NCBI GenBank assembly: GCA_046483315.1
Contig: JAWODJ010000075.1
Span: 19,833-83,832 of the forward strand
Direction of reading: 5' to 3'
From: PXAP01 sp046483315
Lineage (GTDB): Bacteria; Bacteroidota; Bacteroidia; Bacteroidales; PUMT01
DNA: 64,000 nucleotides
This document shows, in pieces, positions 27,175 through 34,528 of this stretch. Made by a program: the position numbers and the translations under genes. Numbering within the stretch: position 1 is the stretch's first letter; each line of letters starts with the position of its first letter. The notes beneath the pieces were generated by a model. That model was not told where the DNA came from and ran no database searches. It saw nothing but the letters and a program-made list of their open reading frames with translations.

Positions 27175-27924
27175 TTATTTGTTAATCATCGCAGCAAAGT
27201 ATGCTGCCCCGAAACCATTATCTATATTTACAACTGTTACTCCGGGAGCACAGGAGGCCAGCATTGTAAGCAAAGGCCCGATGCCCTGGAAACTGGCTCC
27301 GTAACCGACTGATGTGGGAACGGCAATTACCGGTTTGTCAACCATGCCGCCAACTACTGAAGGAAGCGCACCGTCCATTCCTGCAACCACAATCAGAACA
27401 TTGGCATCATCAATTTTTTTCTTATTGCCAAGAAGCCTGTGAAGCCCTGCAACGCCAACATCATACAGGGATTCAACGTGACTACCCATAAAACGGGCTG
27501 TTTCAACGGCCTCTTCGGCAACCGGCATGTCGGCCGTACCGGCGCTGATAACAAGAATATGCCTGCTTTGATCGACTTTTTCTGCAATATCCCTATGCAT
27601 TACCGTTATGGTACGTGCAAGTTCATTGTAACGGGCATCAGGCAGAACAGAGCTTACAGCCTCAAACATTTCGGTTGTAGCCCTCGTGGCCAGGACCTTG
27701 TTCTGCTCAGCCAGTCGAAAAACAATATTCTTAACCTGCTCAACAGTTTTGTTCTGGCAAAAAACCACTTCAGGGTATCCCCTGCGTAATGTCCTGTGGT
27801 GATCAAGCTTTGCATATTCAAGGTCTTCATAGGGGAGACTGGAAAGCCTGGAGAGAGCATCATCTGTGCTAATCTCCTGATCACGAACCTTATCAAGTAA
27901 CTCTTTTATCTTATCTTTTTGCAT
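27175..27924 (-). CDS. larB: LarB, pyridinium-3,5-biscarboxylic acid mononucleotide synthase
   Basis: A 249-residue protein with a PurE-like C-terminal half (ILVISAGTADMPVAEEAVET, VVAGMDGALPSVVGG, VIAVPTSVGYGAS). LarB carboxylates nicotinic acid adenine dinucleotide and cleaves off AMP, the first step to the nickel-pincer nucleotide. The N-terminal residues 1-80 (LDKVRDQEISTDDALSRL...) are the usual LarB extension that separates it from true PurE. It overlaps larE by 14 bases. Confidence 0.93.
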   Translation of the reverse strand: MQKDKIKELLDKVRDQEISTDDALSRLSSLPYEDLEYAKLDHHRTLRRGYPEVVFCQNKTVEQVKNIVFRLAEQNKVLATRATTEMFEAVSSVLPDARYNELARTITVMHRDIAEKVDQSRHILVISAGTADMPVAEEAVETARFMGSHVESLYDVGVAGLHRLLGNKKKIDDANVLIVVAGMDGALPSVVGGMVDKPVIAVPTSVGYGASFQGIGPLLTMLASCAPGVTVVNIDNGFGAAYFAAMINK

Positions 27925-28732
27925 CTGTATTGATTAATTTATTGAGTGATCCGCTCTTAAACTCTTTGATTTCAAATTCTTTGAATCCAAGTTCCTTAAA
28001 TCCGGACATGATTTCAGGAAGACTGGATTCGACAATGTCAAGGTATTCTGGATTGACTTCAAGCACAGCTTTTTCACCAAAATGCCTGACACGTAATTCA
28101 CGAACACCGAAGGCTTTTACAAATTCTTCGGCCTTTTCAACCTGGGCCAGTTTCTCAGGGGTAACGGAACTTCCGTAGGGGATTCTTGATGCAAGGCAGG
28201 GACTGGCGGGCTTGTCCCATATTTCAAGTCCCAGTTGCCTTGCCACCGCACGGATATCATCCTTTGTCAGTCCGGCATCCTTCAGGGGACTTACAACCTG
28301 GTGTTCATCTGCAGCCTTAAGTCCCGGCCGGTAATCGCCCAGGTCGTCAACATTGGTACCATTTGCAATATACCTTATGCCCTCCTCCTTTGCAACCTGT
28401 TCCACAAATTTGTAGAGTTCGGTTTTACAGAAATAGCACCGGTTCACCGGATTCTTTGCATAATCCTCTTTCTCTACCTCAAGGGTATTGATAACCCGCA
28501 GTCGGGCACCGGTTTCACCGGCAAACCTGACTGCTCCCTCAAGTTCACTCCTGGGTATGGAGGGTGAATCAGAAATAACGGCCAGAACCCTTTCTCCCAT
28601 AACCATATGTGCAACCTTAAGCAGCAGAGCGCTATCAAGTCCTCCGCTGTAGGCAATTATAAGATCATCATACTGCGAAAGCTCATTCTTAAGCTTTTCT
28701 AATTTTTTCTCTGCATTCAACTCCATCTTCAT
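27911..28732 (-). CDS. larE: LarE sulfur transferase, three-cysteine (probable [4Fe-4S]) type
   Basis: A 273-residue PP-loop ATPase that puts the two sulfurs into the nickel-pincer cofactor after adenylating the carboxylates. The PP loop SGGLDS is at residues 29-34. Cysteines 99 and 102 (NRCYFC) and 179 (SPCLASR) are all present. LarE of Lactobacillus has only the last one and sacrifices its sulfur. Three-Cys LarE proteins are known to carry a [4Fe-4S] cluster and transfer sulfur catalytically, so this one is predicted to be that type. It follows the cbiO gene after 68 bases. Confidence 0.92.
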   Translation of the reverse strand: MKMELNAEKKLEKLKNELSQYDDLIIAYSGGLDSALLLKVAHMVMGERVLAVISDSPSIPRSELEGAVRFAGETGARLRVINTLEVEKEDYAKNPVNRCYFCKTELYKFVEQVAKEEGIRYIANGTNVDDLGDYRPGLKAADEHQVVSPLKDAGLTKDDIRAVARQLGLEIWDKPASPCLASRIPYGSSVTPEKLAQVEKAEEFVKAFGVRELRVRHFGEKAVLEVNPEYLDIVESSLPEIMSGFKELGFKEFEIKEFKSGSLNKLINTDAKR

Positions 28733-28800
28733 GTAATTTTATAATCCGTCATAATGTTCAGTCAGTCTTATATCATAGTTAACACCTGCTTTCAAATCTT

Positions 28801-29547
28801 TTATTTTGCAAAATACTCCCTGCAAATATCCCTGTAGAAACTCAGGTCCATTCCGCTGGCAAGCAGGAGTTCCTCATCTCTGATAATTTCCTCCGTGGTT
28901 CCTGTGGCCGTGATCCTTCCGTTATTAAGTACAGCCAAACGGCTGCAACTGGCTATCAGCGGCAAAAAAGACTGGGAAACTATTACCAGCGTGGCATCCA
29001 GTCCCCCGATCAACCCGATCAGCTGAATAACCGTTGACGGATCAAGGCTGGAGAACGGCTCGTCAAAGGCTATTACCTCAGGATTAATAGCCAGCACAGT
29101 GGCAAGGGCAACACGTTTGCGTTCACCCATTGAGAGATGATGGGATTCGGACTTCTCAAAACCTTCAAGGTTCATAATGCGGATTGCTTCCCGCACCCTC
29201 GTTTCAACTGCTGAGCCGGTAAAACCGAAGTTAAGGGGGCCGAAAGAGATGTCCTCTTCAACTGTAGGGTTGAACAGCTGATCATCAGGATTCTGAAATA
29301 CCAGTCCGACCTTTCTCCTTATTTCTGCAAGTGATCTCTTTTCAACTACGGTTTCGCCGATCTGAACAATGCCTTTTCCTGTAAGTATGCCATTGAGGTG
29401 CAAAAGCAATGTCGATTTTCCGGCACCTGAAGGCCCAATTATTCCCAGCTTCTCACCCGGTTCAACATTGAGATTAATATCAGTAAGTACCGGTTTGCCG
29501 GAACTATAGCTGAAATTCAAATTTTTTATTTGTATTCCCGAGGGCAT
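28801..29547 (-). CDS. cbiO: energy-coupling factor ATPase of the nickel/cobalt transporter
   Basis: A 248-residue ABC ATPase of the CbiO/NikO group. Walker A GPSGAGKST (residues 38-46), Q-loop FQNPDDQLFN, signature LSMGERKRVALA and Walker B VIAFDEPFSSLD are all intact. The signature has LSMGE rather than LSGGQ, as is usual in CbiO. It powers metal-ion uptake with the CbiQ and NikM proteins encoded just upstream. The context of larBCE makes nickel the likely ion. Confidence 0.9.
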   Translation of the reverse strand: MPSGIQIKNLNFSYSSGKPVLTDINLNVEPGEKLGIIGPSGAGKSTLLLHLNGILTGKGIVQIGETVVEKRSLAEIRRKVGLVFQNPDDQLFNPTVEEDISFGPLNFGFTGSAVETRVREAIRIMNLEGFEKSESHHLSMGERKRVALATVLAINPEVIAFDEPFSSLDPSTVIQLIGLIGGLDATLVIVSQSFLPLIASCSRLAVLNNGRITATGTTEEIIRDEELLLASGMDLSFYRDICREYFAK

Positions 29548-29554
29548 GGATTTT

Positions 29555-30331
29555 TCAATTAAACAGATAACAACCCACTGAGTGATTTGTTAAACGGATT
29601 GCCAAAAATATGATAATAATCAAAACGAAAAAAACAATATCCTTTCCCGTTATTGAAATATTATGCAATACAGGAAATTCACCATTAAATCCCCTTGAAA
29701 GCATCGAGTTGTATATTATCTGTGACCGCTCCCAGCTTCTGAGGAAAATCATGGCGGACTGGTTTCCGAATGTTTTCAGCCTGCTTACCCGCAACTTTCC
29801 GGGAGTCCGGCTGTCCCTCGCCCTGCTGGTACGTAATGCCTCATCATAAATAATAAAAACATACCTGTACATGAGTGCAGATAATATCCCGACAAGTCTG
29901 GGCATCTTAAGCCTCCTTAGTCCGAGAAGAAGATTATGGAACTTATCGGTCGAAACCAGCATTGTAAGGAGTATAACAGACAGAAACGCTTTGGCCATAA
30001 TAGATAATGAGACCATAAACTCCGGCTGCAATGCATGTAGTGAGCCGTATCCGTTAGTCAGTATTGCAGAAACCGGATAAAAAAGGGCTGCAAAAATAAT
30101 AAAAGGTGAAACAATAAGACAGCGGCTCATAAAAAACCGCAAGGGAACACGACTAACCAGGACAATAAGCAAGGTAACAAGACTGTATAGTATAAAAGGG
30201 GAAACTGTTCCGCGTGGTTCGGATACCATAATCAAAATGGCTGAGAATACAGCTATAATTTTGATTCTCGGATCAATCCTGTGAACGGGAGAACCCAGAT
30301 CACTGTATTTATCAATAAACGAATGTTTCAA
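29555..30331 (-). CDS. cbiQ: energy-coupling factor transmembrane protein CbiQ
   Basis: A 258-residue membrane protein with 5-6 helices and the two ATPase-coupling helices of EcfT/CbiQ proteins, seen as the arginine motifs RTSRARDSR and MLSRGFNGE near the C-terminal third. It links the ATPase to the substrate-binding NikM/CbiM subunit. It overlaps the upstream NikL-like gene by 4 bases and ends 7 bases before cbiO. Confidence 0.88.
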   Translation of the reverse strand: MKHSFIDKYSDLGSPVHRIDPRIKIIAVFSAILIMVSEPRGTVSPFILYSLVTLLIVLVSRVPLRFFMSRCLIVSPFIIFAALFYPVSAILTNGYGSLHALQPEFMVSLSIMAKAFLSVILLTMLVSTDKFHNLLLGLRRLKMPRLVGILSALMYRYVFIIYDEALRTSRARDSRTPGKLRVSRLKTFGNQSAMIFLRSWERSQIIYNSMLSRGFNGEFPVLHNISITGKDIVFFVLIIIIFLAIRLTNHSVGCYLFN

Positions 30332-30915
30332 TTCTCCTGCTTCCTGTTTTTGAGAGCCTGTTGTGCTTTCACCCCGTAAATAATGCCCGTCAGCCCGAAA
30401 ATGAGTATTAGGCCTATAACGACCTTGTAAAAAGTTGATAACCCTTTTTCTTCTGCAATGGCAGTCTCCTTTTCACTCATTGGCATTACAGCTTCTTCAG
30501 CGGCATCATGCTCAAAAAATGATGCTGAAACCGCAATAGCAACCCTGCCGGCATGTCCCCTCTCATCATCCACCCTCACTGACCACTCACCTAAACGGTC
30601 AGGCAAAAAAGCAAAATATCCCTCTGCGTCGCTACGGCCTGTCTGATATGGCTGTTCATCTCCCGGCGCGTATACTTCTACCAAAGCTCCGGCTACTGGA
30701 GAAGCTCTTGAAAAATATGCCTTTACAATCACAACCGGAGATTCCTGCGCCGTCTCAAAATTTATACCATGAGCCTGGGTTTCGGTACTAAACGAGAAAA
30801 GAACAAGAATAAACAAAAACACAGCCCTGCTTAAGTTTTTGTTTATCCGAAATAATGGTAAACTCTTCATAACTGTAATTAATTTGGTATAATTATTCCG
30901 GCAAATATAGTACAA
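30328..30915 (-). CDS. NikL-like accessory subunit of the nickel ECF transporter
   Basis: A 195-residue protein with an N-terminal signal (ending TETQA at about residue 48), a periplasmic beta domain (50-150, carboxypeptidase-regulatory-like: GALVEVYAPGD, GRSDAEGYFAFLPDRLGEW), and a C-terminal membrane helix (about 165-190). Small one-helix partners with this layout (NikL/NikN/CbiN) stand beside NikM in many nickel ECF systems. The mature end would start with His (HGINFE), which may help bring metal to NikM. The first 15 residues may be over-called, as an ATG for MKSLPLF is 15 codons in. It lies 8 bases after nikM. Confidence 0.7.
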   Translation of the reverse strand: MYYICRNNYTKLITVMKSLPLFRINKNLSRAVFLFILVLFSFSTETQAHGINFETAQESPVVIVKAYFSRASPVAGALVEVYAPGDEQPYQTGRSDAEGYFAFLPDRLGEWSVRVDDERGHAGRVAIAVSASFFEHDAAEEAVMPMSEKETAIAEEKGLSTFYKVVIGLILIFGLTGIIYGVKAQQALKNRKQEN

Positions 30916-30923
30916 TAGCCTGT

Positions 30924-31499
30924 TTATGTCAGTATCTCCGGCTTAACTCTCCTTAATAATTTAACTGCTGAAAATGTAATTGCACTTTCAATAGCTGCTG
31001 CCACCAGGTATACAGAAAACAGGAACATTATTCCACGGCCGTAGCCGGATAGCCGGAATTCCAAGGCCATTAAAACAGCCGGAATCATTATCCCGAAAAA
31101 CCCTGCCAGTATTGCCCTGAGGAATTCCGGAACCTTTTTCACCCGCCAGATAAGCCATGCCACCAGGGCTCCTGCACCCATATTCAGCGAATTAACACCC
31201 AGAGTCAGCAATCCCCCGTGCTGGAAGATAAGTGACTGGAACAGGAGTGCAGTGAAAATAGCCGGAAAAGCTCTTTTGCCAAGAATAATCCCTGCTATAC
31301 CAAACAAACCAAGATGTACGGATGTGCCTGCAAAGGGAAAGTGAATAAGCGAGGCTACAAACAATGCAGCTCCCATCATTCCCATTTTCGGTATATCATC
31401 GAGCTGTGTGTTTTTTCCGGACAGGTATATCATTCCCCCTGAAATCACATGGGCAGCAACACAAATATTCGTATCAATTATTCCGTCTGCAATGTGCAT
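30924..31499 (-). CDS. nikM: NikM/CbiM substrate-binding subunit of the nickel ECF transporter
   Basis: A membrane protein of 191 residues with about 6 helices. The start is set by function: NikM/CbiM proteins bind the metal with an N-terminal Met-His, and the ATG at 31499 gives MHIADGIID, the exact family start. The longer frame from 31550 adds 17 unrelated residues and is rejected. Other family features include HLGLFGIAGIILG and VNSLNMGAGA. First gene of the operon nikM, nikL-like, cbiQ, cbiO, larE, larB, larC. Confidence 0.88.
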   Translation of the reverse strand: MHIADGIIDTNICVAAHVISGGMIYLSGKNTQLDDIPKMGMMGAALFVASLIHFPFAGTSVHLGLFGIAGIILGKRAFPAIFTALLFQSLIFQHGGLLTLGVNSLNMGAGALVAWLIWRVKKVPEFLRAILAGFFGIMIPAVLMALEFRLSGYGRGIMFLFSVYLVAAAIESAITFSAVKLLRRVKPEILT

Positions 31500-31562
31500 T
31501 CCGTAAAATTTTTTTTCAGGTATAGACTGTATCAGGCAGTATCCATGCAATAGTATTATTCA

Positions 31563-31570
31563 CAAATATA
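31563..31570 (-). promoter_or_regulatory. likely -7 element of the nickel-lar operon
   Basis: TATATTTG on the minus strand (TAnnTTTG), 63 bases before the nikM start codon. No TTTG stands at the usual distance upstream, which would fit a promoter needing an activator or using an unusual -33. Confidence 0.45.
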
Positions 31571-31596
31571 GATTATTCATATTTATTCTCTATCAT

Positions 31597-31612
31597 CCCT
31601 AACCAATTAGGG
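31597..31612. promoter_or_regulatory. perfect inverted repeat upstream of nikM
   Basis: CCCTAA-CCAA-TTAGGG, 6-base perfect arms around four bases, placed about 26 bases upstream of the nikM -7 element and 19 bases before the mnmE -33 element. Position suits an operator for nickel- or pathway-dependent control; the protein is unknown. Confidence 0.4.
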
Positions 31613-31630
31613 CAGGCACAGATTGAAGTT

Positions 31631-31661
31631 TTTGATACGGCAATTAAAAAAACTAATTTTG
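31631..31661 (+). promoter_or_regulatory. mnmE promoter, exact Bacteroidota consensus
   Basis: TTTG (31631-31634), 19-base spacer, TAATTTTG (31654-31661). Exact match to TTTG-N19-TAnnTTTG, 19 bases before the mnmE start codon, which implies a short leader of roughly 12-15 bases. Confidence 0.75.
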
Positions 31662-31680
31662 CTGGATCAATATATCAGGA

Positions 31681-33093
31681 ATGGATCATGGGCATACCAT
31701 AGCTGCAATTGCTACACCTCCCGGACAGGGGGCTATAGCTGTTATACGCCTCAGCGGCGAAAAATCCTTTGAAATCTGCGAAAAAGTATTCCATCCGGCA
31801 GACAGCGGTCCGCCATTAACAGAGCGCGGTGCCAACACTATCCATTACGGCAGGATACATGATAATGGTGAAATTGTTGATGAGGTACTTCTTGCCTTGT
31901 TCCACTCACCCCGCTCCTATACCGGTGAGGACGTTGCAGAGATCTCATGTCACGGATCTGTATATTTACAGCAAAAAATACTTAAGCTACTGCTTGATAA
32001 CGGTGCAGTGCTTGCAAAGCCCGGAGAATTTACAAAAAGAGCCTTTTTGAACGGTAAAATGGATCTTTCGCAGGCAGAAGCGGTAGCCGACCTTATTGCA
32101 TCAGAATCAGCAGCATTTCATAAAGTGGCTTTAAAGCAGATGAGAGGTGGATTTTCAGAGGAGATCAGTGCATTACGCCAACGGTTGCTGGATTTTATTT
32201 CCCTGGTTGAACTTGAGCTTGATTTCAGTGAAGAAGATGTCGAATTTGCAGACCGCAATGAACTGCAATCACTTCTTGCCAGCATATCCGGTGTTCTGGA
32301 ATCCCTCACCGGTTCATTCGCTTTCGGAAATGTCCTTAAAAACGGAATTCCCGTTGTCATAGCCGGTAAACCAAACGTGGGCAAATCCACTCTCCTTAAT
32401 GCACTTCTCAGAGAAGAGAAGGCACTGGTATCTGAAATACCCGGAACCACCCGTGATTCAATTGAAGACGTAATACATCTTGAAGGTGTCAGCTTCCGTT
32501 TTATCGACACTGCCGGTCTGCGTGAAACCACCGACACAGTTGAGGTTATGGGTATAAGACGGACCATGGAAAAGGTTAAACAGGCCAGCATCATTCTGCT
32601 TATGGTTGAAGCGGCAGACACCAGGAAGCACATTAATCATCTGATAGACGGATTGCTCAGTAAATCAGGGTTTGCGGACAAAAAAATGGTTCTTTTGCTC
32701 AATAAAGCCGATCTTTTGCCGGATAACGGGCAAAGGATACCATATCAAAAGAGTGATTTTCCCCCTTTAAGAGAGCAGGATCATATTATTGAGATCTCGG
32801 CAAAAACAAACAGCGGACTTGACCGGTTAAGGTCTCTCCTCGTATCAATAATTCAGCAGGAAAAACCTGGAGAAAACGAAATTATCGTAACCAGTATGCG
32901 TCATTACCATGCCCTGAAAAATGCTCATGAGGCGGTTTTAAGAGCATCGGAGGGACTTAAATACCAGCTGCCCGGAGACCTCCTGGCAATGGATATAAGA
33001 GAAGTACTACACTATCTCGGCGAGATCACCGGCGAGATTACCACCGATGAAATCCTCGGCAATATTTTTAAAAACTTCTGTATCGGAAAGTAA
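31681..33093 (+). CDS. mnmE: tRNA uridine-5-carboxymethylaminomethyl modification GTPase MnmE
   Basis: A 470-residue protein that, with MnmG, modifies U34 of certain tRNAs. The N-terminal folate-binding domain (1-120, IAAIATPPGQGAIAVIRLSG) leads to a helical domain with an inserted G domain: GKPNVGKST (229-237), the DTAGLRET switch II region and NKADL. It ends in CIGK, the catalytic Cys motif of the family. Full length, with its own promoter, divergent from the nickel-lar operon. Confidence 0.97.
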   Translation: MDHGHTIAAIATPPGQGAIAVIRLSGEKSFEICEKVFHPADSGPPLTERGANTIHYGRIHDNGEIVDEVLLALFHSPRSYTGEDVAEISCHGSVYLQQKILKLLLDNGAVLAKPGEFTKRAFLNGKMDLSQAEAVADLIASESAAFHKVALKQMRGGFSEEISALRQRLLDFISLVELELDFSEEDVEFADRNELQSLLASISGVLESLTGSFAFGNVLKNGIPVVIAGKPNVGKSTLLNALLREEKALVSEIPGTTRDSIEDVIHLEGVSFRFIDTAGLRETTDTVEVMGIRRTMEKVKQASIILLMVEAADTRKHINHLIDGLLSKSGFADKKMVLLLNKADLLPDNGQRIPYQKSDFPPLREQDHIIEISAKTNSGLDRLRSLLVSIIQQEKPGENEIIVTSMRHYHALKNAHEAVLRASEGLKYQLPGDLLAMDIREVLHYLGEITGEITTDEILGNIFKNFCIGK

Positions 33094-33204
33094 TCAGGCA
33101 GAATCAAAAGTGTTACCGAAAAACAGATCTTCAGATATTGCGGTAAAATATATTACAATATACGCTATGTCCGGGCTGCCAACGAATTTACCCCGCAACA
33201 AACC

Positions 33205-33223
33205 ATGCCTGGAAAACAGGCAT
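33205..33223. terminator. hairpin between convergent mnmE and DUF1080 genes
   Basis: ATGCCTG-GAAAA-CAGGCAT, a perfect 7-bp stem with a 5-base loop, midway between the mnmE stop (33093) and the stop of the minus-strand gene at 33247. Flanks are A/T-rich but lack a long T-run; probable two-way terminator. Confidence 0.5.
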
Positions 33224-33246
33224 TAAACGGATATTTGAATGCCTTA

Positions 33247-34236
33247 TCAGTTGACCGCCGGCGTGATGACGATTTTACGGAAGTCAACAGGGCCGTGATC
33301 ACCCTGCAGCATGACAGGTCCGGGATTCCCCTCGTTACTGTCCAGTGAGCCACCGGTTATTCCGGGTATGGGCCTGTTGGAAATAACTTCAATACCGTTA
33401 TGAACCAGAGTTACATGTCGTCCGACAAGCGTGATTTCATAAGTTTGCCATTCACCTGCTTTTTTGGCCGCAATGACAGCAGGTTCAATGAAACCGTAAA
33501 TACCACCAATCATCAAGTCGTTGATATCCCGTCCGTAATTGTCTTCAATCTGAACTTCATAACGACCGCGAAGATAGATCCCACTGTTACTCCCTTCCGG
33601 GTATCTGAATTCAATGCTGAGTTTAAAATCATCAAATTTTTCTTTGGTAACCAGATTACCTCCGACCCCTTCATTTACCAGGACTCCATCTACCATCCGG
33701 AACTTATTGTTTGCCGGAATTATCCATCGTGACATGTTGTCATCAAGCAGGTTTTTGGGGTTACCCCATACCGGCGGTTCTTCCCTGGTGAGATCCGGAG
33801 CCCGGACACCGGTCCAGTGAAGTGTATTACCGTCAAGGACTTTATATCCGGTCAGCTTATCATCCTTCAGCGTGAATTCAAAATAGATATCCTCAATATC
33901 CATCCACTGCGGTGGAATGGTAAAATGATATTTCTGATCCTCCACGGAATAGTGAATCTCTGATACAGGGCGGGCGCTTCCTTCGTACCCTACATAGTAA
34001 CCGACAAGGGTGGAGAAACCGGATCTTTTAACTTCGAGCCATCCCGGAAATCCATCGGTATCCATCAAGCCATGCCGGAAAAGTCCGAGTTCTTCTAATT
34101 CAGCATCTTCTATAACTACGGTAAGATTCCATCTGCCAATCACTTCCGAACCGTCCCGGGAAGATTGTGCAGAGAGGGAAGCATTAATGATCAAAGTTAA
34201 AGCAAGCATTAACAAGGTGTTTCCGAATATTTTCAT
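33247..34236 (-). CDS. secreted DUF1080 (3-keto-disaccharide hydrolase-like) protein
   Basis: A 329-residue protein with a signal peptide (1-23, ending SLSAQ). Residues 30-135 form a beta domain; 150-325 are a DUF1080 concanavalin-like jelly roll with FDDFKLSIEFRYPEGSNSGI, YLRGRYEVQIEDNYG, EWQTYEITLVGRHVTLVHNG and PVMLQGDHGPVDFRKI. Members of this family include hydrolases of 3-keto-glucosides and many surface carbohydrate-binding proteins. Substrate unknown. It stands alone, with a TAAATTTG -7-like box about 60 bases upstream. Confidence 0.8.
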   Translation of the reverse strand: MKIFGNTLLMLALTLIINASLSAQSSRDGSEVIGRWNLTVVIEDAELEELGLFRHGLMDTDGFPGWLEVKRSGFSTLVGYYVGYEGSARPVSEIHYSVEDQKYHFTIPPQWMDIEDIYFEFTLKDDKLTGYKVLDGNTLHWTGVRAPDLTREEPPVWGNPKNLLDDNMSRWIIPANNKFRMVDGVLVNEGVGGNLVTKEKFDDFKLSIEFRYPEGSNSGIYLRGRYEVQIEDNYGRDINDLMIGGIYGFIEPAVIAAKKAGEWQTYEITLVGRHVTLVHNGIEVISNRPIPGITGGSLDSNEGNPGPVMLQGDHGPVDFRKIVITPAVN

Positions 34237-34528
34237 AATGATTAAGAGTTATAAAAATTATACAATGTCTGTATAAAAAACAGATTTAAAAATTATCAAG
34301 GCAAATTTATAAAAAACAGATCATTTGAGGAATTTTTCAAATCACACTATATTAGGATTTATTTGGTATTTTCAATTACAATCTGTTTTAGTTTAATGAT
34401 TATGCAGCAATTCAATTCAATAATAGTGCCTCTGAGAATTCCATTTGAAACACAATCAATATACAGTGCCTTGAACGTATGGCAAAGCTTTTTTTGGTTT
34501 TACCCTGATCTATGGCAACTGAAGGCAA

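Noticed and set aside
31500..31550. Longer nikM starting at 31550
   Set aside because: NikM function depends on an N-terminal Met-His, which the ATG at 31499 supplies; the added 17 residues are not family-like.
31500..31680. Nickel/cobalt riboswitch upstream of nikM
   Set aside because: The leader is only about 55 bases after the likely -7 box and has no multi-helix junction; only a simple inverted repeat upstream of the promoter is seen.
32118..32633. 171-codon open frame on the minus strand
   Set aside because: Opposite the mnmE gene; Ser/Thr/Arg-rich shadow translation.
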